Below are positions 1-11,257 of a DNA stretch of 22,537 bases, piece by piece. The number at the start of each line of letters is the position of its first letter. Within the stretch, counting starts at the first letter, position 1. Source of the DNA: Armadillidium nasatum (lineage: Eukaryota; Arthropoda; Malacostraca; Isopoda; Armadillidiidae). A model generated the notes under the pieces. The model was not told where the DNA came from and made no database searches. It was given only the letters and a program-made list of their open reading frames with translations. Position numbers and translations under genes: made by a program. The DNA is taken from the NCBI GenBank assembly GCA_009176605.1, contig SEYY01025079.1, positions 1 to 22,537 on the forward strand. Reading direction: 5' to 3'.

Positions 1-110
1 GCGAAAGAAAAAATGAAAGGCGGTGCGGTGCGGTGCGAAGAAAAAATGCGGTGCGGTGCGGTGCGGTGGTGCGGGCCCTGGTGCGCACCGCACCATAATT
101 GTATCCTGCG
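1..110. repeat. GC-rich GGTGC-pentamer repeat block
   Basis: Runs of the pentamer GGTGC (read as GCGGTGCGGTGCG) alternate with short A-rich spacers such as GAAGAAAAAATG, and the block ends in an inverted version, GGTGCGCACCGCACC. The composition is sharply different from the AT-rich surroundings. A related block lies at 3420-3575, so the two bracket the LINE cluster between them. Function is unknown; it may be a satellite or a transposon end. Confidence 0.75.
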
Positions 111-130
111 ATAATCTTCTGTTCCGTAAG

Positions 131-132
131 AT

Positions 133-209
<77 letters not shown>

Positions 210-241
210 TATATATATTATATATATATATATATATATAA
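131..241. repeat. (AT)n microsatellite, interrupted
   Basis: Alternating TA with a few TAAT and ATTA interruptions. It sits between the GGTGC block and a LINE fragment that starts at 241. Confidence 0.95.
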
Positions 242-509
242 TGAGTGGAATCATGAGTGGAACCATCCCAGATCTGTGAAACGTACTCCATATACAATGA
301 AAACAGCACACCTATGAAAACTAAGCATATTTCGAAGGAGCCCCAGAACATTCAACCTCACAGAAGCTTATTTTGAAAGAGAAGTATTGTGATCCTTCCA
401 TGAAAGATTACGACTTACGAGAATTTAAAGACAGACAGTAGAGTACAGTAAGATTTAGCATAGCGGTTAAGTCTGGGGTCGGAGAGTTGGACGCAGAAAG
501 GATGAAGTG
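241..509 (-). mobile_element. Fragments of a second jockey-like LINE copy
   Basis: Positions 241-443 are clearly related to 1050-1260 of the larger LINE to the right (shared stretches include AGAAGCTT and AAAGAGAAGTA). Positions 444-509 match 770-850 (shared AGCATAGCGGTTAAGTCTGG). On the minus strand the second piece encodes the tail motif SDPRLNRYA. The two pieces are not in the order found in the main copy, so this is either two separate truncated insertions or one rearranged copy. Neither piece keeps a usable reading frame. Confidence 0.75.
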
Positions 510-518
510 TATATATAC

Positions 519-598
<80 letters not shown>
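509..598. repeat. (AT)n microsatellite at the LINE 3' end
   Basis: Nearly uninterrupted TA repeat. It begins directly where the minus-strand LINE ends (GCGGAGAAAC on the minus strand), so it may have started as the LINE 3' tail. Confidence 0.95.
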
Positions 599-601
<3 letters not shown>

Positions 602-664
602 TCTCCGCGGTGGGCAAAGGCCAGAGGCCTACCAAATTCCACCGGAGTTGGGAAAGATCTATTA

Positions 665-1170
665 TCATGGTCGATGGTGGCCGACGTGTCCAGATACACG
701 GCGTTTGAAAGTATGCAAGTCAAAGGAAGTTGGGAAAACAGATGAAGGGAGTGTGTTCCAGACTTTACCAGTAAAGTATATGTAAGACTGAGCATAGCGG
801 TTAAGTCTGGGGTCGGAGAGTTGGACAGAGAAAGGATGAGAATGTGTAGAAAGGCGTGTCGCACGAGCTCTTCTCAATGGAGGAGGTATGCGACGAGAGA
901 GTTCAGAAGAGCAGTGTCCGTTGTAATAGCGATAGTAAAGAGAGAGTGACGCAACATTCGACGGGCAGAAAGAGATTGAAGAGAGTTAGTAAGAGCAGGA
1001 GAGTTGATGAGACGAAATGCCCTTGACTCCACCTTTCTCAAGGAGAGCTGTATGTGTGGAACCACCCCAGATGTGCGAAGCATACTCCATACAGGGGCGA
1101 ACAACACCCTATACAGAGCAAGCAACTGGGGTGGCGTGAAGTAATTCTGAAGGCGCCTCAGAACACCCAA
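665..1170 (-). pseudogene. LINE thumb/C-terminal tail remnant
   Basis: Two overlapping minus-strand frames cover this part. One runs from 1170 with LGVLRRLQNYFTPPQLLALYR-type sequence and VESRAFRLINSPALTNSL. The other ends with SDPRLNRYAQSY and VWNTLPSSVFPTSF. They read as one protein tail once a frame change near 875 is allowed. This is the usual C-terminus of the same jockey-like element, after the RT domain. Confidence 0.75.
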
Positions 1171-2215
1171 CCTCTTAGAAGCTTGTTTAGAAAGAGAAGT
1201 AATGTGATCTTTCCAAGAAAGATCACGAGAAAAAGAAACACCAGAATATTAAGGACAGATGAAGGCTTGAGTTGTGTGTTTTCGAAGAAGATATCATAGT
1301 TGTGTGGAAGATTGTGTCGAGTGGAGAGATGAAGGAATTGAGTTTTTGAGGCATTGAAAACAACCATGTTTTCTCTGCCCCAATTTGAAATACGAGAAAG
1401 ATCAGAGGTTAGTTGCTCCAAGGCTACCTTCTCGAGTCTATCAACTGCTGTTGGGTGGACGTTTTTCAAACTGGAAGGAATAATGAAGGGTGGAGTCATC
1501 AGCATAGGAGTGGATAGGAGATGAGGTATAGAGAAGGTCATTAATGAAAAGTAGAAAAGTGTTGGGGATAGGACAGAACCTTGAGGAACACCACTATTAA
1601 TAGATTTAAAGGAAGAACGGTTTCCGTCTACAACAGCTGCTATAGAACGACCGGAAAGGAAATTAGAGAGAAGATCACAGAGAGAAGGATAGGTACCGAA
1701 AGAGGGAAGTTTAGAAATCAAAGCTTTGTGCCAGACTCTATCGAAGGCTTTCGATATGTCCAGCGCACAGCAAAAGATTCACCGAAATGCCGAAGAGCGG
1801 AGGACGAAAGAGTCAGAGAGAAGGGAAAGAAGATCACCCGTAGAGCGTTTCTTACGAAAGCCATACTGGCGATCAGAGATAAGATTAGAAGAATTGAGAT
1901 GTTTCCAAATCTTCCTGTTAAGGATAGATTCGAAAACTTTAGAGAGAACGGAGTCAAAGAAAAGGACGGTAGTTGGAGGGTTGAGAGGGGTCCCCCTTCT
2001 TCGGCACAGGCTGAATGAGCGCACGTTTCCAGCAAGAAGGGAAGGTTGAAGTAGAAAGACACATAGACGAAAAAGTTTACCAAGGCAGGGTGCAAGCTCG
2101 GAAGCACAAGTTTTGAGAACCACGGGAGAATACCATCAGGACCGTACGCCTTCTTAGTATTAAGCTCAGAGAGAGCAGAAGTGACATCTTTAGAAGAAAT
2201 TCTAATTTTAGGCAT
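1158..2215 (-). pseudogene. LINE reverse transcriptase domain remnant
   Basis: Reading leftward from 2215, the minus strand encodes SALSELNTKKAYGPDGI, an RT entry motif. It then encodes an FDSVLSKVFE-like segment and DRQYGFRKKRST, followed by SGVPQGSVLSPTLF and INDLLYTSSPIHSYADDSTL. The catalytic YADD lies at 1495-1506. After YADD the sequence continues with LSRISNWGRENMVVFNASK and a thumb region. These are the standard RT blocks of a LINE polymerase. They are spread over three frames: the YADD block is out of frame with the PQGS block. The enzyme could not be made from this copy. Confidence 0.88.
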
Positions 2216-2849
2216 AATGAGTTAGAGGGGTTGAAGGAGTAGGAACAGCTCCGGAATCGTCTAAGGTTGAATTAGGCAAAGTTTGAGCAAAGAGTTCAGC
2301 TTTAGAAGAAGGTAAAACAGCAGTTGTGCCGTCGGAAGATATTAAAGGAGGGAAAGGGAAGAAGCAAAGTTAGAGTTGACATTTTTTGCAAAATGCCAGA
2401 AAGAACGTGAAGAAGAGGAACCAGGAAGATTATTGCATTTTCTACGGAGAAAGGAGTTTTTATTGTTACGAAGGATAGATTTTGTACGATTCCGGGATGA
2501 AATATAAGTAGCGTGAGTTTCTGGAGTTTGAAGACGACGGTAATCCCTGAAGGCAGCATCCCTGCGGATAGCACGAGAACAAGCAGAGTTAAACCAAGGT
2601 TTGTTGGTTTAGTAGAAGGGAAAGAAAATGAATGTACGCCTATTTTAGAGAGAATTACCTCGGTAATGCGTTCTGCACACTCCGAGGACCCCTCCCACGG
2701 AAGCAATAATCATTCCACGGGAAATCGAAGAAGTACGACCGCAAGTCCGACCAGCTTGCGGCACCGAAGTGCCACAAACGTTTCCTTTCGTAGAAGGGGG
2801 TCTTTCCTGCGGAAGACTTGAAGAGATAGAAGAAGATACAGAGATAAGA

Positions 2850-3190
2850 AGGTGATCGGATGAACCCAGAGGAGGAAAGAGTTTAACAGTATAAGGAGAA
2901 GGGATTAGAAGTTAGGAAAAGGTCTAGAATGTTGGGTTCATCTCCAAGACGATCAGGGATAAGTAGGGAGCTGCACCAACTGCTCAAGGTCGTTTGGATA
3001 GCGAAAAGGAAGGCACGTTCACCAGCTGTATCATGAAACTAGAATGAAAGCCATTGGCGGTGGTGAACATTGAAATCACCTAATTTGATGATTTCAGAGA
3101 AAGGAGAGAAGAGAGAATGTGCTTTATTTTGGAGTTTAAATAGTCGGAATTTAGCATAGTCAGTAGAATTAGGAGATAAATAACAAACAA
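2850..3190 (-). pseudogene. LINE endonuclease domain remnant
   Basis: The minus strand encodes ISP/LSPNSTDYAKF, then LGDFNVHHRQWL (GDFN motif at 3059-3080), then IPDRLGDEPNILDLFLTSNP, and finally GSSDH at about 2852-2863. GDFNxHH and SDH are conserved motifs of the exonuclease-endonuclease-phosphatase fold used by non-LTR retrotransposons to nick target DNA. The motifs fall in at least two frames with a stop after QWLSF, so the domain is broken. The first third of the domain is missing. Confidence 0.82.
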
Positions 3191-3193
3191 ATG

Positions 3194-3405
<212 letters not shown>

Positions 3406-3419
3406 TTCAATTGTAATGT

Positions 3420-3575
3420 TGGTGCGGAGGTGCGCTTAGATTAGAGTTTGGGCGGTGCGGTGGGAGCACCGCATTTTGCTTCCGGTGCGGTGTGGTGCGC
3501 AAAAATGACAGTTGGTGCGGTGGGTGCGGTGCACGACAACCTGGTGCGGGTTGGTGCGGTGCGGAAAATTCCGGA
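3420..3575. repeat. Second GC-rich GGTGC-pentamer block
   Basis: Irregular GGTGCGG units, with the inverse (AGCACCGCA) near 3465, spaced by short unique pieces. It is in the same orientation as the block at 1-110. A short ORF through it (Gly/Ala/Val-rich) only reflects the repeat. Confidence 0.72.
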
Positions 3576-3589
3576 GCTCGGCCACCCTA

Positions 3590-3700
3590 TACTGAGATAT
3601 AAATATCGATATATCGGGTTTGAAAATATAATCGATATTTTTTCGATACTATCGTAAAAAAGTATTTATATCGATATATATCGAAACTTTTGCAGCATCC
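3590..3700. repeat. ATCGAT-rich palindromic patch
   Basis: Several overlapping palindromes of the type TATCGATA or ATATCGAT occur within about 100 bases, followed by TTTTGCAGCATCCCTAAC. Clustered palindromes of this kind are often ends of small DNA transposons. I see no matching far end, so the call stays general. Confidence 0.4.
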
Positions 3701-3899
3701 CTAACCGTGTGTTCGTGACATCGTGTTGTTGGCGGGTTTGCATCTATATGACATTCCCACAATTTTGTCCTGTTTGTTTCCTGGAGAAATCGTTATTACT
3801 TTCTTAAAAGAAGCTAAATTATATGATCTGATTTAAGGTGAAAATAAAATATATATATTTCTACTATAAAAATAATTAAATTGAAATAATTTAAAAGTG
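3700..3899. other. AT-rich DNA, no recognised gene
   Basis: No convincing ORF, RNA gene or repeat in this interval. It leads into the minisatellite that follows. Confidence 0.5.
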
Positions 3900-4045
3900 G
3901 TCTTTTGACAGAACATAGAAGTTGTCTATTGATAATTTTGAAGCTTGTCTTTTGACTGGTTTTTGAAGCCAGTCTTTTGACGGAATTTTGAAATCTGTCT
4001 TTTGATGGGATTTTGAAGTTTGTCTTTTGACAGAACAGATAAGGA
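3900..4045. repeat. 25-bp minisatellite, six units
   Basis: Units begin at about 3900, 3924, 3947, 3972, 3997 and 4022, each starting GTCTTTTGAC or a close variant. Most continue with GG(A/T)TTTTGAA. The period is 23-25 bases and neighbouring copies differ at several positions, so this is an old tandem array. Confidence 0.85.
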
Positions 4046-4348
4046 GTTATCTGTTAATAAAACAGTAAATGAATATTTGTAATATTTTGAGGAAGGATAT
4101 AAATGAGTGAAATAAAGAAAATAAGATAGTAATGGTAAAAATGGTGTTATTTGAAAGTTATAATAGTGATGATAATTTTATAATTAAATGAAGAACCAGT
4201 AATTGCATTGCTGGAAAAATAAAAAAAAAGAATGTGGGTTTCATAGTTGACATATAGATAAGGTTCACTTGTTCAGAGCTCATGATGACCTTTAATGGAA
4301 GGATCCAATTTGAAAATTTTTTTTAGTACTAGTTCTGCCACAGTTTTG

Positions 4349-4351
<3 letters not shown>
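4046..4351. other. AT-rich DNA, no recognised gene
   Basis: Only short frames broken by stops. Nothing recognised. Confidence 0.5.
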
Positions 4352-4413
<62 letters not shown>

Positions 4414-4432
4414 TAATTATATATAAATATAT
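4352..4432. repeat. (AT)n microsatellite
   Basis: TA repeat, degenerate at the right end, directly adjoining the first copy of the inverted element. Confidence 0.93.
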
Positions 4433-4834
4433 GGTAATAATTTGATATAGCACGAACCTCTCCTATTTTCACTATATTGAAAATATGAAGTCAAAATATG
4501 TTTACATGCATTCTACACATACTTTTCTTTGGCGGTAGAGTAATATAAATAAATTATAAAAAGAGAAACTATTAAAAAAAAGAAAAAACTGATATTTTTA
4601 CTACGAATGGTGAAGCAACTGTTCTTCGACTGGCCTTCGTTTGTACAAAAATAGCAAAATCAATTGAATAACAGGTTGCCATATTTGTCCTTCGACTGTT
4701 CCGTTATTTTTTTCTGCAATGTACTGTAATACAAACTTCGATATTTGAAAATATTGATATTTCAAAACATCGATATATCAATTCAAATTTATTGAAATGT
4801 GTATTATTATTATTTAGATTTTATTTCACATGCC

Positions 4835-4913
<79 letters not shown>

Positions 4914-5134
4914 TATTATTATTATTTGTATTTTTATAATTATAAAAATACAAATAATAATAAAAATATTATAAAATTATATTTTTATAATTATTATTAT
5001 ATTTTTATTATTTACTTTTCTAGCTTACTTAATTCGACTTATCATAGCCTGAATGACCGAAGATTGCCGTGTGATACAGGCCTAACTGATAGATGGAATG
5101 TTGCCGTGGTATACAGGCCTACTGCCATATTACA

Positions 5135-5136
<2 letters not shown>
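4432..5136 (+). mobile_element. Element copy 1 (internally deleted), candidate Merlin-like DNA transposon derivative
   Basis: The stretch begins GGTAATAATTTGATATAGCACG and ends CTACTGCCATATTAC, with (AT)n at both edges. Positions 4432-4550 and 4700-4845 are closely matched by the reverse complement of 6136-6030 and 5560-5425. Positions 5010-5136 are matched in direct orientation by 6364-6485. Compared with copy 2 it lacks the roughly 350 bases that carry an ORF, so it looks like an internal-deletion derivative. A (TTA)n tract lies inside it. The element family is inferred only from the ORF in copy 2. Confidence 0.6.
4835..4925. repeat. (TTA)n trinucleotide repeat
   Basis: About 25 uninterrupted TTA units, then degenerate A/T sequence to about 5010. 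Poly-Leu and poly-Ile frames here are translations of the repeat, not genes. Confidence 0.95.

Positions 5137-5213
<77 letters not shown>
5137..5213. repeat. (AT)n microsatellite
   Basis: TA repeat starting right after the end of element copy 1 (CCATATTACACC). Confidence 0.95.
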
Positions 5214-5217
<4 letters not shown>

Positions 5218-5239
5218 TATATTATAATAAATATAATAT

Positions 5240-5430
5240 TAGAATAATTATAAAAATAATAATAATAATAATTATAAAAAATAATAATAATAATAATAAT
5301 AATAAAAAATAATAATATAATAATAATAATAATAAAAATAAATAATAATGATAATAATAAATAATAATATGATAATAAAATAATTAAATAATAATAATAA
5401 TAATAATAATAATATAATAATAATAGGCAT
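5240..5430. repeat. (TAA)n imperfect repeat
   Basis: Imperfect AAT/TAA repeat. It is the inverted counterpart of the (TTA)n tract at 4835 and lies at the inner end of element copy 2. Confidence 0.88.
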
Positions 5431-6136
5431 ATGAAATAAAATCTAAATAAAATAATAATACATTTCAATAAATTTGACTTTATATATCAATGTTTTGAAA
5501 TATCAATATTTTCATAATTATCGAAGTTTGTATATAGTACATTGCAGAAAAAAATAACCGCGTCTGAAAAATAAAAACTCACATACACGCACACGTGCGT
5601 ACACCTATACACACACATACACACTGGAAATTAGATAGAGCATAGCCTATTAGCCTATGAAAAAGGCCAATAATTGCATTAATAGTGTACGTATGGCTGG
5701 ACATGGCTTTGTCTACATTAAATATTGATGATGAGTGCAATAAATGTGAAAATACACTTAATTCGTTTGTAGTTTTATGTGAAAGTGATGAAAATTTATT
5801 AAATTTTCTTTATGAACACAAAATTTTATATAAAACAAAAATAGTTTGCCATTTTCTCTTTCATTACAGAAAATGGACATGTTTGCTTTTACAAACGGAG
5901 ATGCTGGTTGCCAAATATATTTAAGAAGACATTTTTACCGGACAGTTCACACTTCGTTTTTGCAGCATAAATACAATTTTTTTTATGAATTTTTTTGGGG
6001 TTTTCTTTTTATTATGTATTTATATTACTCAACCGCCAAAGAAAAGTATGTGTAGAATGCATGTAAACATATTTTGACTTCATATTTTCAATATAGTTAA
6101 AATAGGAGAGGTTCGTGCTATATCAAATTATTACCA
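5425..6136 (-). mobile_element. Element copy 2 (inverted, longer copy), candidate Merlin-like DNA transposon
   Basis: The reverse complement of 6030-6136 matches 4432-4550 almost base for base, including the run across ACATGCATTCTACACATAC. The reverse complement of 5425-5560 matches 4700-4845. Between those matches this copy holds an extra segment with an ORF that is absent from copy 1. Copies 1 and 2 therefore form a large inverted pair around the (TTA)n/(AT)n/(TAA)n core, able in principle to fold as one long hairpin. Confidence 0.65.
5703..6055 (+). pseudogene. Possible ISXO2/Merlin-type transposase N-terminal fragment, frameshifted
   Basis: An ATG at 5703 opens a frame of 73 codons containing LLNFLYEHKILYKTKIVCHF. 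A second frame continues to 6055 with GCQIYLRRHFYRTVHTSFL and YNFFYEFFWGFLFIMYLYYS. The pattern (helix, FLxEHxxLxKxxxC, then a Cys/Arg-rich stretch, then a hydrophobic helix) resembles the N-terminal region of ISXO2/IS1016-type transposases. Eukaryotic Merlin elements use this family. The expected pairs of zinc-binding cysteines are not complete and the catalytic domain is absent. It lies inside element copy 2, which supports a transposon origin. It could instead be an unrelated chance ORF. Confidence 0.4.
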
Positions 6137-6153
6137 TATATATATATATATAT

Positions 6154-6246
<93 letters not shown>
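6136..6246. repeat. (AT)n microsatellite
   Basis: TA repeat with two short breaks, separating element copy 2 from copy 3. Confidence 0.95.
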
Positions 6247-6248
<2 letters not shown>

Positions 6249-6484
6249 TAAGGTTAAGTTGTCTGACCTTCAATATATATATCAGCAATATATCAATTCA
6301 ATGTTTTTGATATTTGTATTATTATTTTTACTTCGTTTCATTTATGCCTATTAATATTATTATTTAGTTTTCTAGCATACTTAGTTTGACTATCATAACC
6401 TGAACAAATGAAGTTTGCTACATGATACAGGCCTAACATAAAGATAGAATGTTGCCGTGTGATATGCTCCTATTACCATATTAC

Positions 6485-6485
<1 letters not shown>
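6247..6485 (+). mobile_element. Element copy 3 (fragment)
   Basis: Positions 6280-6485 match 4770-4845 followed by 5010-5136 of copy 1, in the same orientation. Shared landmarks are TATCAATTCAA, TATGCCTATTA, TTTTCTAGC, GATACAGGCCTAAC, GAATGTTGCCGTG and CCATATTACA. The long (TTA)n tract of copy 1 is reduced here to a few units. The copy ends in (TA)n exactly as copy 1 does. Confidence 0.7.

Positions 6486-6577
<92 letters not shown>
6486..6577. repeat. (AT)n microsatellite
   Basis: TA repeat immediately after element copy 3. Confidence 0.95.
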
Positions 6578-6580
<3 letters not shown>

Positions 6581-6596
6581 AATTAATTACGGTTAA

Positions 6597-6627
<31 letters not shown>

Positions 6628-8270
6628 GAAAATTTTACCCTTTTTCAATAGAATGGCGTGCCAAACCACTTTTTAGAATGAGCTGAAAGTTGGACTATTT
6701 ATTCAAAATTAAATGGGATACAAAAGCTCTAATAGACTTTTGTTCCCAGAGTTATAGAAAAAATGTTATAAGCCAAAAACTGACCAACTATAGAAAAAAA
6801 AAAATTTTTTGAACTAAAAAAATCCACCTTTTCAGACAAAATTTTTTTAAAAAAATACAACTATAACATTTCCTATTTTTGGTGTGTATAGAGGAGGGGT
6901 GGGGCTACAAATTCCTCTATGTACTTTATTCGATGAGATTCGTTGGTTTTGAGATATAGCCTTCAAAAAGGTCCATTTTTTGGCCAAATTTCAAAAATTC
7001 CCAAAGTTTGAGAGGCTATATCTCGCTTCAAACAAAGGGCATTTAAAAATGCACTAAATAAAAATTGTTGCCCTGTTCCTCTTCTAAACAATATTCACAA
7101 ATAAAAAAAAATAGTAGGTAGTGTTTTTTTTTTTTTTAAATAATTTTTTCCTCCAGAAGGGTACGATTTTTGCAAATTTTTTTTCAAGTGCTTATAACTT
7201 TTTTCTAGACGTGATATCAAAAACCTATTCCCACCAATGCAAGAAATTGGGGCAAAGGTATTCAGTTAAATTTTCAGCTCATGTGGACCAGTGGTTTGAT
7301 CCAGTTATTCATTTTTTTCAACTTTGGGTCCAAATAAGTTTCAAACCGTTGCTCGAAATCAACTCAGAACTTCGTGAAAAAATTCACATACTTTGAAAAT
7401 TTCAGCTCAATCAGTCAAATAATAAAAAAAAATTTCAAACAAAATATAAGAAAATTAAGATTTTTTTTCTTTTCTGTTTCTTTTGACTGCTCCTTTTCTG
7501 CTAGTGAATGTTCATCTTTGTGTTTTGATTTTAGATACTCCAAAAAGATTTGGTTGAAATTTTTTTTACTTGTAGCACCCGGAGGTTCTCTTCTAATTTT
7601 CTGACTGCAGATGTTAACATTTAGCTATTTCGAGCCTATCCTGAAACATTGTAAAGTATTCAAATACTGCAGAAGCTGATCTTTTAGCCATATTGACTGA
7701 AAGTATAAACAAAATAATAATTTTTAAATAATGTAGCTAAATGATACAAGTTTGATACATAGCAATAAAATAACAATGATATGTATAAATACAGGTTAAA
7801 TTGATAATTTTATATCTTACATTTTTTCAAACTTTACCTTAGGGTCTTACCTAGGTAAACCTGTTGAAATCACTATTATGAATTAGAATAAATTTTTTTT
7901 TTAAATTTTTGTACTTTTTTAAACTTTAACTATACAAAACTGTAATTTTTAGATTTTTTTTTTGGAGAAAATGCATATAATCATTAATTTAAGTGAATGT
8001 TGGCTATTCTACTCCTTCCTTACAATTAAATAAACCTTATATCTAATTTTTTTAACCTAAATTTTCAGTGCTTTTGACCTCTTTACAAATTTTAGGAAAC
8101 CCCGGCCCCGGCCAAATTCCAACCCCAGTCGGTCCCTACCTATCACTATACAAGGGAAATAAGTACTAAAACTATCAAAATTTTAAAATATTGATTAAAA
8201 TTGAAATTTCAAAATATTGATATAAAAAACATCAATATATATAAGGTAAAACAACTTCTTAACCTAAGAC
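6578..8270. other. AT-rich non-coding DNA with homopolymer tracts
   Basis: It opens with a poly-T run of about 27 bases (6601-6627) and is rich in short A and T runs. Short frames at 7121-7604 are Phe/Lys-rich and have no recognisable domain. A small GC-rich spot (GGCCCCGGCC, near 8104) stands out. Phrases such as the near-inverse pair GAGATATAGCC (6951) and GGCTATATCTC (7014) suggest an old dispersed repeat, but I cannot name it. Confidence 0.45.
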
Positions 8271-8288
8271 TATATATATATATATATT
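8271..8288. repeat. Short (AT)n run
   Basis: About nine TA units. Confidence 0.85.
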
Positions 8289-9128
<840 letters not shown>

Positions 9129-9728
9129 AATGTAGTTTTTCAAAATATAAACTGGAAATGTAATGTATATTGAAGTAAAACAATAAAAATGGGTTTGAAA
9201 ATTAAATTCAATAAATTTAAAAATAGTTAAAGTGCTAAAAAATCCAGTTATAAAGTGATATGATTAGGTCAACTACCCCGAACATGCGATATAGGCAGAG
9301 AACAGCATCATAAAAATTATCATTATTAACATATCAATATTTTATAACATTGACTAAATATTTGAAATACTTAAAAAATACATTTTAAAACCTTTTTATT
9401 CATTTATTAATTTAGGTTAGGCCTACTTGATGGCCATTAGTGTACATTTACCCTCTAAGTCAAGGTTAGGTTAAGTCAAACTAATTTGTTAGATTTGACA
9501 ATTTATATACCTATATTAGTATCCTATTTTTCCGATTATCTTCCTCCACCCAATTTCTTATGCCATATTGTTAAAATTGCAGATGAAAATGAAGCTTTAT
9601 GATGTTCAAAATCTATTTTTATTACCTTAAGTGCATTTTAATTTAGCAATTTGATTAACCAACCCATTTTTATTGTTTTACTTCAATATACATCACATTT
9701 CCAGTTTATATTTTGAATAACTACAGTA
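9129..9728. mobile_element. Element bounded by about 67-bp inverted repeats, no coding capacity
   Basis: The left arm at 9129-9195 and the right arm at 9661-9728 are reverse complements with very few differences. Shared landmarks are CAAAATATAAACTGGAAATG, GTATATTGAAGTAAAACAAT and AAAAATGGGTT. Weaker similarity continues inward for perhaps 40 bases. The interior of about 465 bases has no ORF. The layout is that of a non-autonomous DNA transposon (MITE-like), or of two copies of a repeat inserted head-to-head. I see no clear target-site duplication. Confidence 0.65.
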
Positions 9729-9771
9729 AATACTATGTATATTTACCAAACAGAATAATTAATACACACCT

Positions 9772-10139
<368 letters not shown>

Positions 10140-11257
10140 TCCTGGATCAGATTAGATGCAACATAATCTCATACACTGATGGTGTTCAAGTCCAGGGGAG
10201 TGAAAAAGTATTTTATTTTACTGATAGAGAATGTACATCAGTGAGCACAGTGTTTAGTTTACATAAGAACATTAAATAGAGACTGTTAAAAGGCACAAGG
10301 GGCTATCAAGACTGTCCCAGTCCCCAAAACATATTCCCTATGAATGTCTTATCACATACCCAATTTTTCCTATGCAAAAAAATCAAGCCAACCATGCTAT
10401 TTCCCATGCAATATGCCATTTTTAAAACTATAACTAAATGGGTCTTCCAAATTCTAAACTAACTGGCAAAATCCCCATATTCAAAATATAAACTTTATAT
10501 AAAAATATTCATTAAAATATGTTGCCTTAAAAGCAGAGTCAGTTATACTATAACTTGATCACACATATATTTATCCATCCTTTTCTGACAAGATAGAAGA
10601 GCTACTATTGGCAGTACCTTGTGGTAAACCATTCCAAAAACTTAAGTACTCTGTTCTTGAAAAAATACTTTCTTACATCTGGATGGCATGTCTTTTTTTT
10701 TAATGACCCCTGGGGTGCCCATTGGGATCTAGTAAAAAGAACTTACGTCTACATCGTTAATTGATGAAAACATTTTGAAAACCTGAATCATGTTACCTTT
10801 AAGAAAACTTCTTTCTACAGAAAACATCCCAGTTCTTTTAACCTATCCTTGTAACTTATTTTCAAAACCAAAAATCATTCTTGTTGCTCTGCATTGTACT
10901 GCCTCCATCATATTAATGTATTTTCTTAAATAAGAAAACCCAAACCCGTACACAATACTCAATCAGTTGTCTGACATAACCATTATAGAGCTTACTGATC
11001 ACCTCCTTACTTTTATAATTAACATTGCAATTTATTATTTCTAGCATTGGCTTTATTCCTAGCTTCTATTGAACTGTTACACATCCCTCAATGTTTTTAA
11101 CAGGACAGACCAGCTTAGTATCATCAGCAAACTTGGAAGCTAAACATTTTATTCCCTTATCCAGATCATTAAAATAAATTAAGAATAGAAGAGGTCCCTG
11201 CACAGAACCTTGAGGAACCCTCATTCTTTCCCAGCTGCCATAATAATTTATTGGCAT
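10140..11257 (-). mobile_element. CR1/L2-like LINE remnant, decayed
   Basis: On the minus strand the right end encodes VPQGSVQGPLLFLIYFNDLD followed by FADDTKLV, the RT palm motifs (FADD at 11120-11131). Further left come RQLIEYCVRVW (near 10960), MMEAVQCRATRMIFGFEN (near 10890), VERSFLKGNMIQVFKMFSSI (near 10780) and FWNGLPQGT (near 10630). This order is typical of the post-RT tail of CR1/L2-type LINEs. A GDWDSLDSPL segment near 10310 may be the very C-terminus. Frame changes and stops (for example after DVSSFY) make it a pseudogene. Endonuclease and early RT are missing. Confidence 0.8.

Larger units (their letters stand above)
600..3190 (-). mobile_element. Jockey-like non-LTR retrotransposon (LINE), 5'-truncated and decayed
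   Basis: Read on the minus strand, the parts appear in the order expected of ORF2 of a jockey-clade LINE: apurinic endonuclease remnant (3190-2850), a linker with PWFNSACSRAIRRD-like sequence (2720-2300), reverse transcriptase (2215-1170), then thumb and C-terminal tail (1170-665) ending VWNTLPSSVFPTSFDLHTFK. A short 3' UTR follows and runs into (AT)n at 598. The 5' end is cut at the (AT)n array at 3196, inside the endonuclease domain, so the N-terminal endonuclease and ORF1 are missing. Several frame changes and stops break the coding sequence, so this is a dead copy. The jockey-like assignment is from motif style and order; the exact clade is not certain. Confidence 0.88.

Noticed and set aside
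1581..2049. Plus-strand Arg/Glu/Lys-rich ORFs
   Set aside because: They lie antisense to the LINE reverse transcriptase and have no domain.
3448..3657. Gly/Ala/Val-rich ORF of 69 codons
   Set aside because: It is the GGTGC repeat read in one frame.
4792..5468. Poly-Leu/poly-Ile/poly-Asn ORFs
   Set aside because: They are translations of (TTA)n and (TAA)n repeats with no coding signal outside the repeat.
7121..7604. Phe-rich ORFs in the AT-rich region
   Set aside because: Composition follows T-rich DNA; there is no domain, and no start or splice context.
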